From contig NZ_AP018449.1 in NCBI RefSeq assembly GCF_003966895.1, forward strand, positions 2,187,501-2,251,500: DNA of 64,000 nucleotides, read 5' to 3'. This DNA comes from Methylomusa anaerophila (GTDB taxonomy: Bacteria; Bacillota; Negativicutes; Sporomusales; Sporomusaceae). How positions within the stretch are numbered: position 1 is the first letter of the stretch; every line of letters starts with the position of its first letter. Of this stretch, positions 56,844 through 64,000 are shown one piece after another. The translations under genes were made by a program, and so were the position numbers. The notes beneath the pieces are model-generated. The model saw only the letters and a list, made by a program, of their open reading frames with translations. It had not been told where the DNA came from and did no database searches.

Positions 56844-57671
56844 ATGGCAGTAAAAAGCTTTAAACCATACGCTCCCGGCAGACGGTTTATGACAGTAGCC
56901 GATTTCTCCGAAATTACTACCGACCGTCCGGAGCGATCACTGACCGAGCGCCTGCAAAAACATGCCGGCCGCAACCAGCAAGGCCGTTTAACGGTCCGGC
57001 ATCAAGGCGGCGGCCATAAACGACTGTATCGTATCATTGATTTTAAACGCAATAAAGATGGCATCCCGGCAAAAGTGGCCACTATTGAATACGATCCTAA
57101 CCGTTCGGCGCGGATTGCGCTTTTAAACTACATTGATGGTGAAAAACGTTACATTCTCGCTCCCAACGGCCTCAATGTAGGCGACAACATAATGAGCGGT
57201 GCGGAAGCCGACATCAAAGTCGGCAACGCTTTACCACTGAAAAACATTCCTGTGGGTACCATACTCCATAACATTGAGCTTAAAATCGGTAAAGGCGGCC
57301 AATTGGTCCGTTCTGCCGGCGCCGGTGCGCAGCTCATGGCCAAAGAAGGCGACTACGCGCTTCTCAGATTGCCTTCCGGCGAACTTCGTAAAGTTCACAC
57401 CAACTGTCGGGCGACTGTTGGTCAAGTAGGCAACCTAGAACATGAAAACATCACCATCGGCAAAGCCGGCCGCACTCGTTGGCTGGGTATTCGTCCCGCT
57501 AACCGCGGTGTGGCCATGAACCCGATCGACCATCCCCATGGTGGCGGCGAAGGACGTTCACCTGTCGGACGTAAACATCCGGTTACTCCTTGGGGCAAAT
57601 GCGCCATGGGTACCAAGACCCGGAAAAAGAAAGCTTCGGATAAACTGATTGTTAAGAGACGGACGAAATAG
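56844..57671 (+). CDS. rplB: Large ribosomal subunit protein uL2
   Basis: 275 residues. [19 protein letters not shown] and the C-terminal [18 protein letters not shown], with the His needed for peptidyl transfer activity. AGGAGGGG precedes the ATG. Confidence 0.96.
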   Translation: MAVKSFKPYAPGRRFMTVADFSEITTDRPERSLTERLQKHAGRNQQGRLTVRHQGGGHKRLYRIIDFKRNKDGIPAKVATIEYDPNRSARIALLNYIDGEKRYILAPNGLNVGDNIMSGAEADIKVGNALPLKNIPVGTILHNIELKIGKGGQLVRSAGAGAQLMAKEGDYALLRLPSGELRKVHTNCRATVGQVGNLEHENITIGKAGRTRWLGIRPANRGVAMNPIDHPHGGGEGRSPVGRKHPVTPWGKCAMGTKTRKKKASDKLIVKRRTK

Positions 57672-57688
57672 ATGTTCTTATATTTATG

Positions 57689-57747
57689 CGAGGTGTTTAA
57701 AAATACCCGGATGACAACAATGCGGATGGGGGTTTTGAAACAGCTCG
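57689..57747 (+). repeat. Internally deleted family 1b element, 59 bp (copy 12)
   Basis: CGAGGTGTTTAAAAATACCC and GGGGTTTTGAAACAGCTCG are inverted around CGGATG-acaacaatg-CGGATGG. It matches the arms of the element at 62524 but lacks the middle. It fills the rplB-rpsS gap. Confidence 0.6.
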
Positions 57748-57767
57748 CCGAAAGGGGGTAAGATAAG

Positions 57768-58049
57768 GTGTCTAGATCCATCAAAAAGGGACCCTATGTG
57801 CATGACAGTCTGATTAAGAAAATTGATGCCATGAACGAAAAGAACGAGAAAAAAGTCGTTAAAACCTGGTCGCGCAGTTCCACCATTCTGCCCAATTTTG
57901 TCGGCCATACCGTTGCAGTGCATGATGGACGGAAGCATGTACCTGTATATATTACGGAAGACATGGTAGGTCACAAACTGGGTGAATTTGCGCCTACCCG
58001 GACTTACAAAGGTCACGCAGGCTCGGAAAAATCCACTTCGCTGCGGTGA
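57768..58049 (+). CDS. rpsS: Small ribosomal subunit protein uS19
   Basis: 93 residues. [18 protein letters not shown] and [21 protein letters not shown] start after AAAGGGGG. Confidence 0.95.
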   Translation: MSRSIKKGPYVHDSLIKKIDAMNEKNEKKVVKTWSRSSTILPNFVGHTVAVHDGRKHVPVYITEDMVGHKLGEFAPTRTYKGHAGSEKSTSLR

Positions 58050-58104
58050 TATATACAATTATGGAATAATCCGGTAAATTTTAGTGCCGGAAGGGGGTTA
58101 ACGA

Positions 58105-58437
58105 ATGGAAGCTAAAGCGATTGCCAAATATATCCGCATTGCACCCCGTAAAATCCGCATCGTAATTGATCTGATCCGCGGTAAAAACGTGGGAGAGGCT
58201 TTTGCAATCTTAAAACACACTCCGAAAGTCGGAGCCGAAGTTGTCGAAAAAGTCTTAAAGTCGGCAGTAGCAAACGCTGAACACAACTATGATCTGAATT
58301 CCGACGAACTCTATGTAGCTGCTGCCTATGTAGATCAGGGCCCCACCCTGAAACGAATTCATCCACGGTCTCGTGGCCAGGCCTTCAAAATTTTAAAGTA
58401 CACCAGCCACGTGACTTTGGTTGTGAAAGAAAAGTAA
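58105..58437 (+). CDS. rplV: Large ribosomal subunit protein uL22
   Basis: 110 residues. [20 protein letters not shown] at the start and the tunnel hairpin [15 protein letters not shown], where macrolide-resistance changes occur in other species. GAAGGGGG precedes the ATG. Confidence 0.95.
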   Translation: MEAKAIAKYIRIAPRKIRIVIDLIRGKNVGEAFAILKHTPKVGAEVVEKVLKSAVANAEHNYDLNSDELYVAAAYVDQGPTLKRIHPRSRGQAFKILKYTSHVTLVVKEK

Positions 58438-58467
58438 GCTGAGACGAAGGATAAAGGAGGGAATCTA

Positions 58468-59154
58468 GTGGGTCAAAAAGTTAATCCGCATGGTCTTCGC
58501 CTCGGCATCATCAAGACTTGGGATGCTAAATGGTATGCCGATAAAGACTATGCAAAATTTTTGCATGAAGATATTAAAATTCGTGAACTTTTAAAGAAAA
58601 AACTTTATACTTCCAATGTATCGCAGATTATCATCGAGCGGGCTGCCAACCGGATTAAAGTCGTTATTCACACTTCCAAACCAGGCATGGTCATTGGCCG
58701 TCAAGGCAGCGGCATTGAGCAAATTAAGCAGTGGCTTAGAGATCTCACCGGTAAAAATGTTGATATCAATATCGCGGAAATCAAGCAACCGGAACTGGAT
58801 GCTACTTTGGTTGCCGAAAACATAGCTGTTCAGCTGGAAAAAAGAATTGCATTCCGCCGGGCAATGAAACAATCGGTAAGCCGCACTATGCGAATGGGCG
58901 CCAAAGGTATCAAAGTAATGGTAGGCGGTCGTTTAGGCGGAGCAGAAATTGCCCGGACTGAAGGATACCGTGAAGGCAGCATTCCGCTTCACACGCTGCG
59001 CGCCGACATTGACTACGGCACAGCTGAAGCCCACACCACTTATGGCCGTATCGGCGTAAAAGTGTGGATCTATAAAGGGGAAGTTCTGCCTGAAGCTAAG
59101 AAAGAAGCTGCTGCTCCTGTTGCCGCTGCTCAATCTGAAGGGGGCGAACAGTAA
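58468..59154 (+). CDS. rpsC: Small ribosomal subunit protein uS3
   Basis: 228 residues. KH domain with [15 protein letters not shown] and C-terminal [20 protein letters not shown]; mRNA-entry and helicase face of the 30S subunit. The tail is Ala/Gln/Glu-rich. GTG start after AAAGGAGGG. Stop overlaps rplP (TAATG). Confidence 0.95.
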   Translation: MGQKVNPHGLRLGIIKTWDAKWYADKDYAKFLHEDIKIRELLKKKLYTSNVSQIIIERAANRIKVVIHTSKPGMVIGRQGSGIEQIKQWLRDLTGKNVDINIAEIKQPELDATLVAENIAVQLEKRIAFRRAMKQSVSRTMRMGAKGIKVMVGGRLGGAEIARTEGYREGSIPLHTLRADIDYGTAEAHTTYGRIGVKVWIYKGEVLPEAKKEAAAPVAAAQSEGGEQ

Positions 59155-59633
59155 TGCTTCTGCCAAAAAGAGTGAAACATCGTAAACAATTTCGTGGCCG
59201 TATGACCGGCAAAGCCACCAAAGGCAATACCGTATCCCACGGCGAGTTCGGGCTGGCAGCTTTAGAGCCGGCCTGGATTACCAACCGCCAAATCGAAGCA
59301 GCCCGTATTGCCATGACCCGTTATATTAAACGGGGTGGTAAAGTGTGGATTAAAATATTCCCTGATAAGCCGGTCACTGCCAAGCCGGCTGAAACCCGGA
59401 TGGGCAGTGGTAAAGGCTCGCCGGAGTACTGGGTGGCGGTAGTTAAACCTGGCCGCGTCATGTTCGAAATGGACGGCGTGGCTGAAGAAGTGGCCCGTGA
59501 AGCTATGCGTCTTGCTGCTCACAAGCTGCCAATTAAAACCAGATTCGTGACCAAGAAAGACACGGAAGGTCTGAACATGGACGCGCCGCCGGCTAAACCT
59601 CAAGAAATGGGTGGTGAAATAAATGAAGGCTAA
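59154..59633 (+). CDS. rplP: Large ribosomal subunit protein uL16
   Basis: 159 residues, about 15 longer than usual because of a tail [34 protein letters not shown] and [20 protein letters not shown] are typical. The tail results from an 11-nt overlap with rpmC. Confidence 0.95.
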   Translation: MLLPKRVKHRKQFRGRMTGKATKGNTVSHGEFGLAALEPAWITNRQIEAARIAMTRYIKRGGKVWIKIFPDKPVTAKPAETRMGSGKGSPEYWVAVVKPGRVMFEMDGVAEEVAREAMRLAAHKLPIKTRFVTKKDTEGLNMDAPPAKPQEMGGEINEG

Positions 59634-59820
59634 CGATATCCGCGACCTGAGTCCGGCTGAACTTGACCAAAAACTTGTAAAGCTGAAAGAAGAACTGTTT
59701 AACTTAAGATTCCAGCACGCTACCGGCCAACTGGATAATCCGATGCGGATTCCTGCCGTCAAAAAAACCATTGCCCGTATCAAAACCGTCCAACGGGAAC
59801 GTGAACTTAAGGCTCAATAA
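59623..59820 (+). CDS. rpmC: Large ribosomal subunit protein uL29
   Basis: 65 residues. Two-helix protein ([38 protein letters not shown]). It starts inside rplP; GGGTGG lies just upstream of the ATG. Confidence 0.94.
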   Translation: MKANDIRDLSPAELDQKLVKLKEELFNLRFQHATGQLDNPMRIPAVKKTIARIKTVQRERELKAQ

Positions 59821-59866
59821 TCAGGCTGGTTAGTTAAGTAGATAGTGAAGGGAGGCTAATGGGGAC

Positions 59867-60166
59867 ATGACAAGCGAGAATGCAGAGAATGGGAATAATG
59901 CAAATGTAAATGAGAAAAGACGCGAGCGCAAAGTCCGTATTGGCAAAGTAGTCAGCGACAAAATGGATAAAACGGTTGTAGTGGCTGTTGAACGTCTGGT
60001 TCAGCACCCTCTTTATCATAAAGCCGTGAAGCAAACGGCTAAATTCAAGGCCCATGATGAAAACAACGAAAGCCACACCGGCGACGTTGTGAAAATCATG
60101 GAAACCCGCCCGCTGTCCAAAGAAAAACGTTGGCGCGTAGTGGAAATTATGGAAAAAGCGAAATAA
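59867..60166 (+). CDS. rpsQ: Small ribosomal subunit protein uS17
   Basis: 99 residues with a polar N-terminal extension (about 16 residues, rich in Asn and Glu). [20 protein letters not shown] is the family start and [16 protein letters not shown] the end. GGGAGG precedes the ATG by 11 nt. The 380-nt gap after it is filled by nested repeats. Confidence 0.94.
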   Translation: MTSENAENGNNANVNEKRRERKVRIGKVVSDKMDKTVVVAVERLVQHPLYHKAVKQTAKFKAHDENNESHTGDVVKIMETRPLSKEKRWRVVEIMEKAK

Positions 60167-60225
60167 ATCATATCCAATTAAATCCCTAGGAATCTGTTGC
60201 AAAGCCTACTTGTGCCACAATATCT

Positions 60226-60515
60226 GAGGCCGTTCAAAAAGGTCCAGATATTAGTAGCCTGTAAACTCTAAAACCATGATTGTCTTCGCGGTCTTTTTCC
60301 GCAATGCTGCGTTGTCGTCGGCTTGCATATTACTCGATATGCGCACCTCCTCCGCCTTGCCTTGCGAAAAAATCCTCGCGAATTCATCTATACTTTTAGA
60401 GTTGACAGACTACCTAGGCAGCCCCGCGAACCCAGCAGTGACGCGTACTTGGGTATGTACGCTAGCAATGGGTGAGAGGGGATAACAACGTAGATGGGCC
60501 TTTTTCAACGGCCTC
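60226..60515 (-). repeat. Family 1b palindromic element interrupted by a MITE (copy 10)
   Basis: Outer arms GAGGCCGTTCAAAAAGG and CCTTTTTCAACGGCCTC. The right half has the centre GCGTAC-ttgggtat-GTACGC and GTAGATGGGCC. Subtracting the 161-bp insert and one TA leaves 127 bp, exactly the length of the intact element at 34631. It lies between rpsQ and rplN. Confidence 0.78.
60254..60414. mobile_element. MITE-like element, 161 bp, TA-flanked (family 2, copy b)
   Basis: GTAGCCTGTAAACTCTAAAA pairs with the complement of TTTTAGAGTTGACAGACTAC. Flanked by TA at 60252-60253 and 60415-60416. Homologous to 27987-28145 (shared centre GCATATTACTCGATATGCGC and CCTCCTCCGCCT). Inserted into the family 1b element in AGAT-at-TA-GGCAG, where consensus reads AGATGCTAGGCG. 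Confidence 0.8.
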
Positions 60516-60547
60516 CTAGAGCCTCGGAAGGAAGGAGGATAAGTACT

Positions 60548-60916
60548 ATGATTCAACAGCAAACTACGCTGAATGTGGCTGACAATACAGGCGCGAAAGA
60601 AATCATGTGCATTCGTGTACTGGGTGGCTCTTACCGTAGATATGCCAATATTGGCGATGTGATTGTAGCCTCGGTAAAAGATGCTTCTCCCGGTGGCGTT
60701 GTTAAAAAAGGTGATGTTGTTAAGGCCGTAGTTGTCCGTTCGAATAAAGGGCTGCGCCGTCCGGACGGTTCCTATATCCGGTTTGACGAAAACGCAGCCG
60801 TTATTATTAAAGAAGATAAAAGCCCGAGAGGTACACGTATATTTGGACCTGTAGCCCGCGAACTCAGGGACAAAGAATTCATGAAGATTATCTCTTTGGC
60901 ACCGGAAGTAATCTAA
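60548..60916 (+). CDS. rplN: Large ribosomal subunit protein uL14
   Basis: 122 residues. [18 protein letters not shown] and the [18 protein letters not shown] loop. ATG 60548 follows GGAGG by 9 nt; the longer frame from 60494 is repeat-derived. Confidence 0.95.
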   Translation: MIQQQTTLNVADNTGAKEIMCIRVLGGSYRRYANIGDVIVASVKDASPGGVVKKGDVVKAVVVRSNKGLRRPDGSYIRFDENAAVIIKEDKSPRGTRIFGPVARELRDKEFMKIISLAPEVI

Positions 60917-60934
60917 TTAAGGGAGGTGTCCGGA

Positions 60935-61273
60935 GTGTCTGAAGCTATAAAACTGCACGTCAAAAAAGGCGATAAAGTCGTCGTTTTGTCAGGTAAAGAT
61001 AAAGGTAAGCAAGGTAAAATCATCGAAGCTTTGCCGAAAAAAGGCAAGGTAGTGATTGAAGGTGTCAATAAGGTAAAACGCCATACCAAACCCTCGGCGA
61101 AAGCTCCGCAGGGCGGAATCATGGTAAAAGAAGCGCCGCTGGCGTCCGCTAAAGTGATGCTGGTATGCCCGGCTTGCGACAAACCGACCCGCATTAAGAA
61201 AACTCTGCTGGCCAGCGGTTCCTATGCCCGCGCCTGCAAAAAATGCGGCGAAATCATTGATAAAGACAAATAA
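60935..61273 (+). CDS. rplX: Large ribosomal subunit protein uL24
   Basis: 112 residues. KOW motif [20 protein letters not shown] and a C-terminal Cys-pair module ([15 protein letters not shown] and [12 protein letters not shown]), the zinc-type form. GTG 60935 follows GGGAGGTG. Confidence 0.93.
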   Translation: MSEAIKLHVKKGDKVVVLSGKDKGKQGKIIEALPKKGKVVIEGVNKVKRHTKPSAKAPQGGIMVKEAPLASAKVMLVCPACDKPTRIKKTLLASGSYARACKKCGEIIDKDK

Positions 61274-61303
61274 TTTCCACTCTGCCGGAAAGGAGGTTAA
61301 CTC

Positions 61304-61846
61304 ATGGCTGCAAGACTCAAAGAAAAGTATCTTAATGATGTAACCAAAGGGATGATGGAGAAATTTGGTTACCAAAATGTAATGCAAATACCTAAGGTCG
61401 AGAAAATTGTCCTCAATATGGGCGTGGGTGAAGCGGTAGCCAATCCCAAAGTTCTCGATGCTGCTGTTAACGATATGGTTCAAATTGCCGGCCAAAAACC
61501 GGTTGTGACCAGAGCAAAGAAATCCATCGCTGCTTTCAAGATTCGTGAAGGCATGCCGATTGGCGCGAAAGTGACCTTGCGGGGCGAGCGGATGTATATA
61601 TTCTTGGATAAATTAATTAATATTGCGTTACCGCGGGTGCGTGACTTTCGCGGTGTTAGCCCCAAAGCATTCGATGGTCGCGGTAACTACACCTTAGGGG
61701 TAAAAGAACAGCTTATTTTCCCTGAAATTGATTATGATAAGATCGATAAAATCCGTGGTATGGACATCATCATTGTCACTAACGCTAAAACCGACGAAGA
61801 GGCTAGGGAGTTATTAAGACTGATGGGTATGCCGTTCAGCGCATAA
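61304..61846 (+). CDS. rplE: Large ribosomal subunit protein uL5
   Basis: 180 residues. Binds 5S r[22 protein letters not shown] at the start, [20 protein letters not shown] and [26 protein letters not shown] precedes the ATG. Confidence 0.95.
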   Translation: MAARLKEKYLNDVTKGMMEKFGYQNVMQIPKVEKIVLNMGVGEAVANPKVLDAAVNDMVQIAGQKPVVTRAKKSIAAFKIREGMPIGAKVTLRGERMYIFLDKLINIALPRVRDFRGVSPKAFDGRGNYTLGVKEQLIFPEIDYDKIDKIRGMDIIIVTNAKTDEEARELLRLMGMPFSA

Positions 61847-61895
61847 TGGACTATCCATTAACGCCCATCGGCAGTAAAGTTAAGGAGGGAAACCT

Positions 61896-62081
61896 GTGGC
61901 CAAAAAGGCACTCATTGAGAAGTGGAAAAGTGAGCCTAAGTTTAAAGTGCGCAAGTACAACCGCTGCAAAATCTGCGGTCGCCCGCACGGTTACCTGCGC
62001 AAGTTTGAAATGTGCCGGATTTGTTTCCGGGAACTCAGCTATAAAGGCGCCATTCCTGGAGTAACCAAGGCAAGCTGGTAA
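61896..62081 (+). CDS. rpsZ: Small ribosomal subunit protein uS14, zinc type
   Basis: 61 residues. [20 protein letters not shown] holds the four zinc Cys. GTG start after AAGGAGG. The short type Z form is usual in Firmicutes. Confidence 0.95.
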   Translation: MAKKALIEKWKSEPKFKVRKYNRCKICGRPHGYLRKFEMCRICFRELSYKGAIPGVTKASW

Positions 62082-62114
62082 CAGCATGAACATATAGGAA
62101 GGGGGTTTCAAAAC

Positions 62115-62513
62115 ATGGTAATGACCGATCCGATTGCCGATATGCTGACACGCATCCGCAATGCTAATTCGGTTTATCACGATAAAGTGGAAATACCGGC
62201 ATCAAAAATTAAGCAGTCCATTGCCCAAATCTTAAAAGACGAAGGCTTTATCAGGGACTATGACACCTTGGGAGACGGAAAGCAGGGAATACTCCGGGTC
62301 AGCCTGAAATATGGCCCGAACCGGGAAAAGGTAATTACCGGTCTCAAGCGGATCTCCAAGCCCGGTCTCAGAGTATATGCGAAGAAAGAACAAATGCCGC
62401 GTGTGCTTGGCGGTCTTGGTATTGCAATCGTTTCCACATCAAAAGGTGTTATGTCCGACAAAGTCGCCCGCAAAGAAGGTTTAGGCGGCGAAGTTATTGC
62501 CTACGTTTGGTAA
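62115..62513 (+). CDS. rpsH: Small ribosomal subunit protein uS8
   Basis: 132 residues. [17 protein letters not shown] at the start and [20 protein letters not shown] at the end. AAGGGGG precedes the ATG by about 8 nt. Confidence 0.95.
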   Translation: MVMTDPIADMLTRIRNANSVYHDKVEIPASKIKQSIAQILKDEGFIRDYDTLGDGKQGILRVSLKYGPNREKVITGLKRISKPGLRVYAKKEQMPRVLGGLGIAIVSTSKGVMSDKVARKEGLGGEVIAYVW

Positions 62514-62523
62514 TTTTTAGATA

Positions 62524-62716
62524 AAAGACTGTTTAAAAGTGTTCAGATGCGTCGTTGCATACCTCTTACATTGTGCCGATCGCTTTCTCTTATAGATAAA
62601 GCAGGCTTTAACAGACCGAGGCACGATGAGGATTGCGCAGCGCCGCGTACGTTGGTTGTACGCAAGCAAGCAACCGCAAGAGTAACGAAGCAGATGGGCG
62701 TTTTGAAACAGGCTTT
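62524..62716 (-). repeat. Family 1b palindromic element, long form 193 bp (copy 11)
   Basis: Arms AAAGACTGTTTAAAAG and the complement of TTTTGAAACAGGCTTT. The right half has GCGTAC-gttggtt-GTACGC and GCAGATGGGCG. The left half holds an insert between CAGATGC and GAGGCACGATGAGG that shares CGTTGCATA with the long-form module. The right arm ends 6 nt before the AGGAGG of rplF. Confidence 0.75.
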
Positions 62717-62731
62717 AATAGGAGGTGCAAC

Positions 62732-63283
62732 ATGTCTAGAATTGGCAGGAGTCCAATTACTGTTCCCGCTGGCGTTACCGTAAAGGTAGACGAAAGCAAC
62801 CTGGTGACAGTTAAAGGCCCCAAAGGTGAACTTAGCCGCCAGCTCCATAAAGATATGGCTATCGAGCAGGAAGGCAACGTTATCACTATCAAACGGCCTT
62901 CTGATGATAAAGAACACAGATCACTCCACGGACTGACCCGAACTTTACTGCAAAACATGGTAACAGGCGTGACAAACGGCTTTTCCAAAACCCTGGAAAT
63001 CGCAGGCGTTGGCTACCGGGCAGCAAAATCCGGCACTAAACTGGCGCTTACATTAGGTTTCTCCCACCCCTTGGAGATAGTACCGCCGAAAGGTATTACC
63101 ATCGAGGTTCCGGCGCCAAACAAAATTGTTGTGTCAGGTAGTGACAAAGAAGCGGTGGGCGAACTTGCCGCCAAAATCCGTTCCTACCGTGAACCTGAAC
63201 CGTACAAGGGCAAGGGTATCAAATATGAAGGCGAATTCATCCGCCGCAAAGTTGGTAAAGCCGGCGGTAAAGGCAAGAAGTAA
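62732..63283 (+). CDS. rplF: Large ribosomal subunit protein uL6
   Basis: 183 residues. [19 protein letters not shown] at the start and [20 protein letters not shown] at the end, two related alpha/beta domains. ATG 62732 follows AGGAGG by 7 nt; the frame extends upstream to 62633 only through repeat DNA. Confidence 0.95.
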   Translation: MSRIGRSPITVPAGVTVKVDESNLVTVKGPKGELSRQLHKDMAIEQEGNVITIKRPSDDKEHRSLHGLTRTLLQNMVTGVTNGFSKTLEIAGVGYRAAKSGTKLALTLGFSHPLEIVPPKGITIEVPAPNKIVVSGSDKEAVGELAAKIRSYREPEPYKGKGIKYEGEFIRRKVGKAGGKGKK

Positions 63284-63321
63284 GCCTGGCAAAGCGAATT
63301 TAGGCGAAAGGAGTGAACATC

Positions 63322-63690
63322 TTGCTGCATAAAGGAAACAGAAACGTATCACGCCAAAAGCGGCACTTAAGAGCGCGTAAAGCCCTGGCAGGTAATGCTG
63401 AACGTCCGCGGCTGAACGTATTTCGCAGTTTACAGCATATTTACGCTCAGATTATAAATGACCAGACTGGCGCAACCCTTGTAGCCGCCAATACCGTGGA
63501 GAAAGAACTTCAAGCCAAAATGGAATATGGCGGCAACATCGAAGCAGCAAAAGCGGTTGGTGAAGCAATTGCGAAACGGGCTTTGGAAAAAGGCATAACC
63601 AAGGTGGTATTCGACCGCGGCGGGTATATCTACCATGGCCGTATCGCGGCCTTGGCGGCCGCCGCCCGGGAAGCTGGTCTTGAGTTTTAA
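63322..63690 (+). CDS. rplR: Large ribosomal subunit protein uL18
   Basis: 122 residues. [19 protein letters not shown] and [18 protein letters not shown]; binds 5S rRNA. TTG 63322 follows AAAGGAG by 8 nt and gives [22 protein letters not shown] 63313 overlaps that site. Confidence 0.93.
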   Translation: MLHKGNRNVSRQKRHLRARKALAGNAERPRLNVFRSLQHIYAQIINDQTGATLVAANTVEKELQAKMEYGGNIEAAKAVGEAIAKRALEKGITKVVFDRGGYIYHGRIAALAAAAREAGLEF

Positions 63691-63707
63691 GAAAAGGAGG
63701 GAAAGTA

Positions 63708-64000
63708 ATGGCCAGAATTGATTACACCGGTCTGGATCTAAAAGAAAAAGTAGTATTTATTAACCGTGTTGCCAAAGTAGTAAAAGGCGGCCGGCGTTTC
63801 TCCTTCAGCGCCCTGGTAGTCGTCGGTGACAGCAACGGACATGTAGGCTTCGGCTTGGGCAAAGCCTCAGAGGTACCGGAAGCTATCCGTAAAGGCGTAG
63901 AAGACGCTAAGAAAAACCTTATCAACGTTCCAATCGTTGGCACCACCATTCCCCACGAAATTATCGGCATATTTGGCGCAGGCAAAGTTCTCTTAAAACC
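63708..64000 (+). CDS. rpsE: Small ribosomal subunit protein uS5 (3'-truncated)
   Basis: The first 97 residues are in the window. [20 protein letters not shown] and [20 protein letters not shown] are the family N-terminal double-stranded RNA-binding domain. AAGGAGGG precedes the ATG. The gene continues past the window end. Confidence 0.95.
   Translation, partial: MARIDYTGLDLKEKVVFINRVAKVVKGGRRFSFSALVVVGDSNGHVGFGLGKASEVPEAIRKGVEDAKKNLINVPIVGTTIPHEIIGIFGAGKVLLK

Noticed and set aside
62633..62731. N-terminal extension of uL6
   Set aside because: The extra 33 codons are the right half of a palindromic element. The true start at 62732 has AGGAGG and the family N terminus.

Overview
The window is a chromosomal segment of a spore-forming, anaerobic Firmicute (Bacillota). 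SpoIIP, SigH and DisA point to sporulation. The flavodiiron protein and ThyX suit an anaerobe, and the ctsR-mcsA-mcsB-clpC, radA-disA, sigH, rpmG-secE-nusG, rpoBC and str/S10/spc blocks follow the usual Firmicutes order. Protein character suggests the Negativicutes (a Sporomusa-like genus), but that placement is inference from memory of the families, not a search.

Layout. 1-1522: right end of a peptide-modification locus: a reading frame with a Cys-X array fused to a PqqD-like (RRE) domain, translationally coupled to a radical SAM/SPASM maturase. 1678-5710: speD (minus strand), a flavodiiron protein, a membrane protein and an RlmI-type methyltransferase. 5844-13272: CtsR operator and ctsR-mcsA-mcsB-clpC, then radA-disA. 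13563-15393 (minus): spoIIP and a MazG-like protein. 15545-20400: PIN/TRAM protein, fused ispDF, a small secreted protein, gltX. 20419-30184: T-box-controlled cysE-cysS-mrnC, thyX, a degenerate HD-GYP protein, rlmB, a VanW protein, a YacP-type nuclease, sigH, an orphan BrxF-like P-loop protein. 30212-34156: pfkA, DUF421 protein, uppP, cheX-like. 34215-34919: five tRNA genes. 35256-49011: tuf, rpmG, tRNA-Trp, secE, nusG, rplKA, L10 leader, rplJL, rpoBC. 49598-64000: L7Ae-like protein, rpsL, rpsG, fusA, a second tuf, and the S10/spc ribosomal protein genes up to a truncated rpsE.

The most unusual content between genes is a dense set of palindromic, non-coding elements. Eight copies share a GAACTGCTTA terminal stem: four have a core of exactly 120 bp and four are longer (191-256 bp). 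Four related copies have other stems. Several copies keep the stem paired through matching changes in both arms. They sit inside the most highly expressed transcription units (rplA-rplJ, rplJ-rplL, rpoC-rplGB, tuf-rpsJ, rplB-rpsS, rpsQ-rplN, rpsH-rplF), between tRNA genes, and between a promoter and a T-box. A second class, about 160 bp and flanked by TA, looks like IS630/mariner-type MITEs. One is nested inside a palindromic element, one splits the terminator of uppP, and one supplies the end of the vanW stop codon.

The genes cover translation, transcription, protein quality control, isoprenoid and undecaprenyl metabolism, cysteine supply and the start of sporulation. The left-edge Cys-X/RRE/radical SAM locus is the best candidate for an undescribed system.
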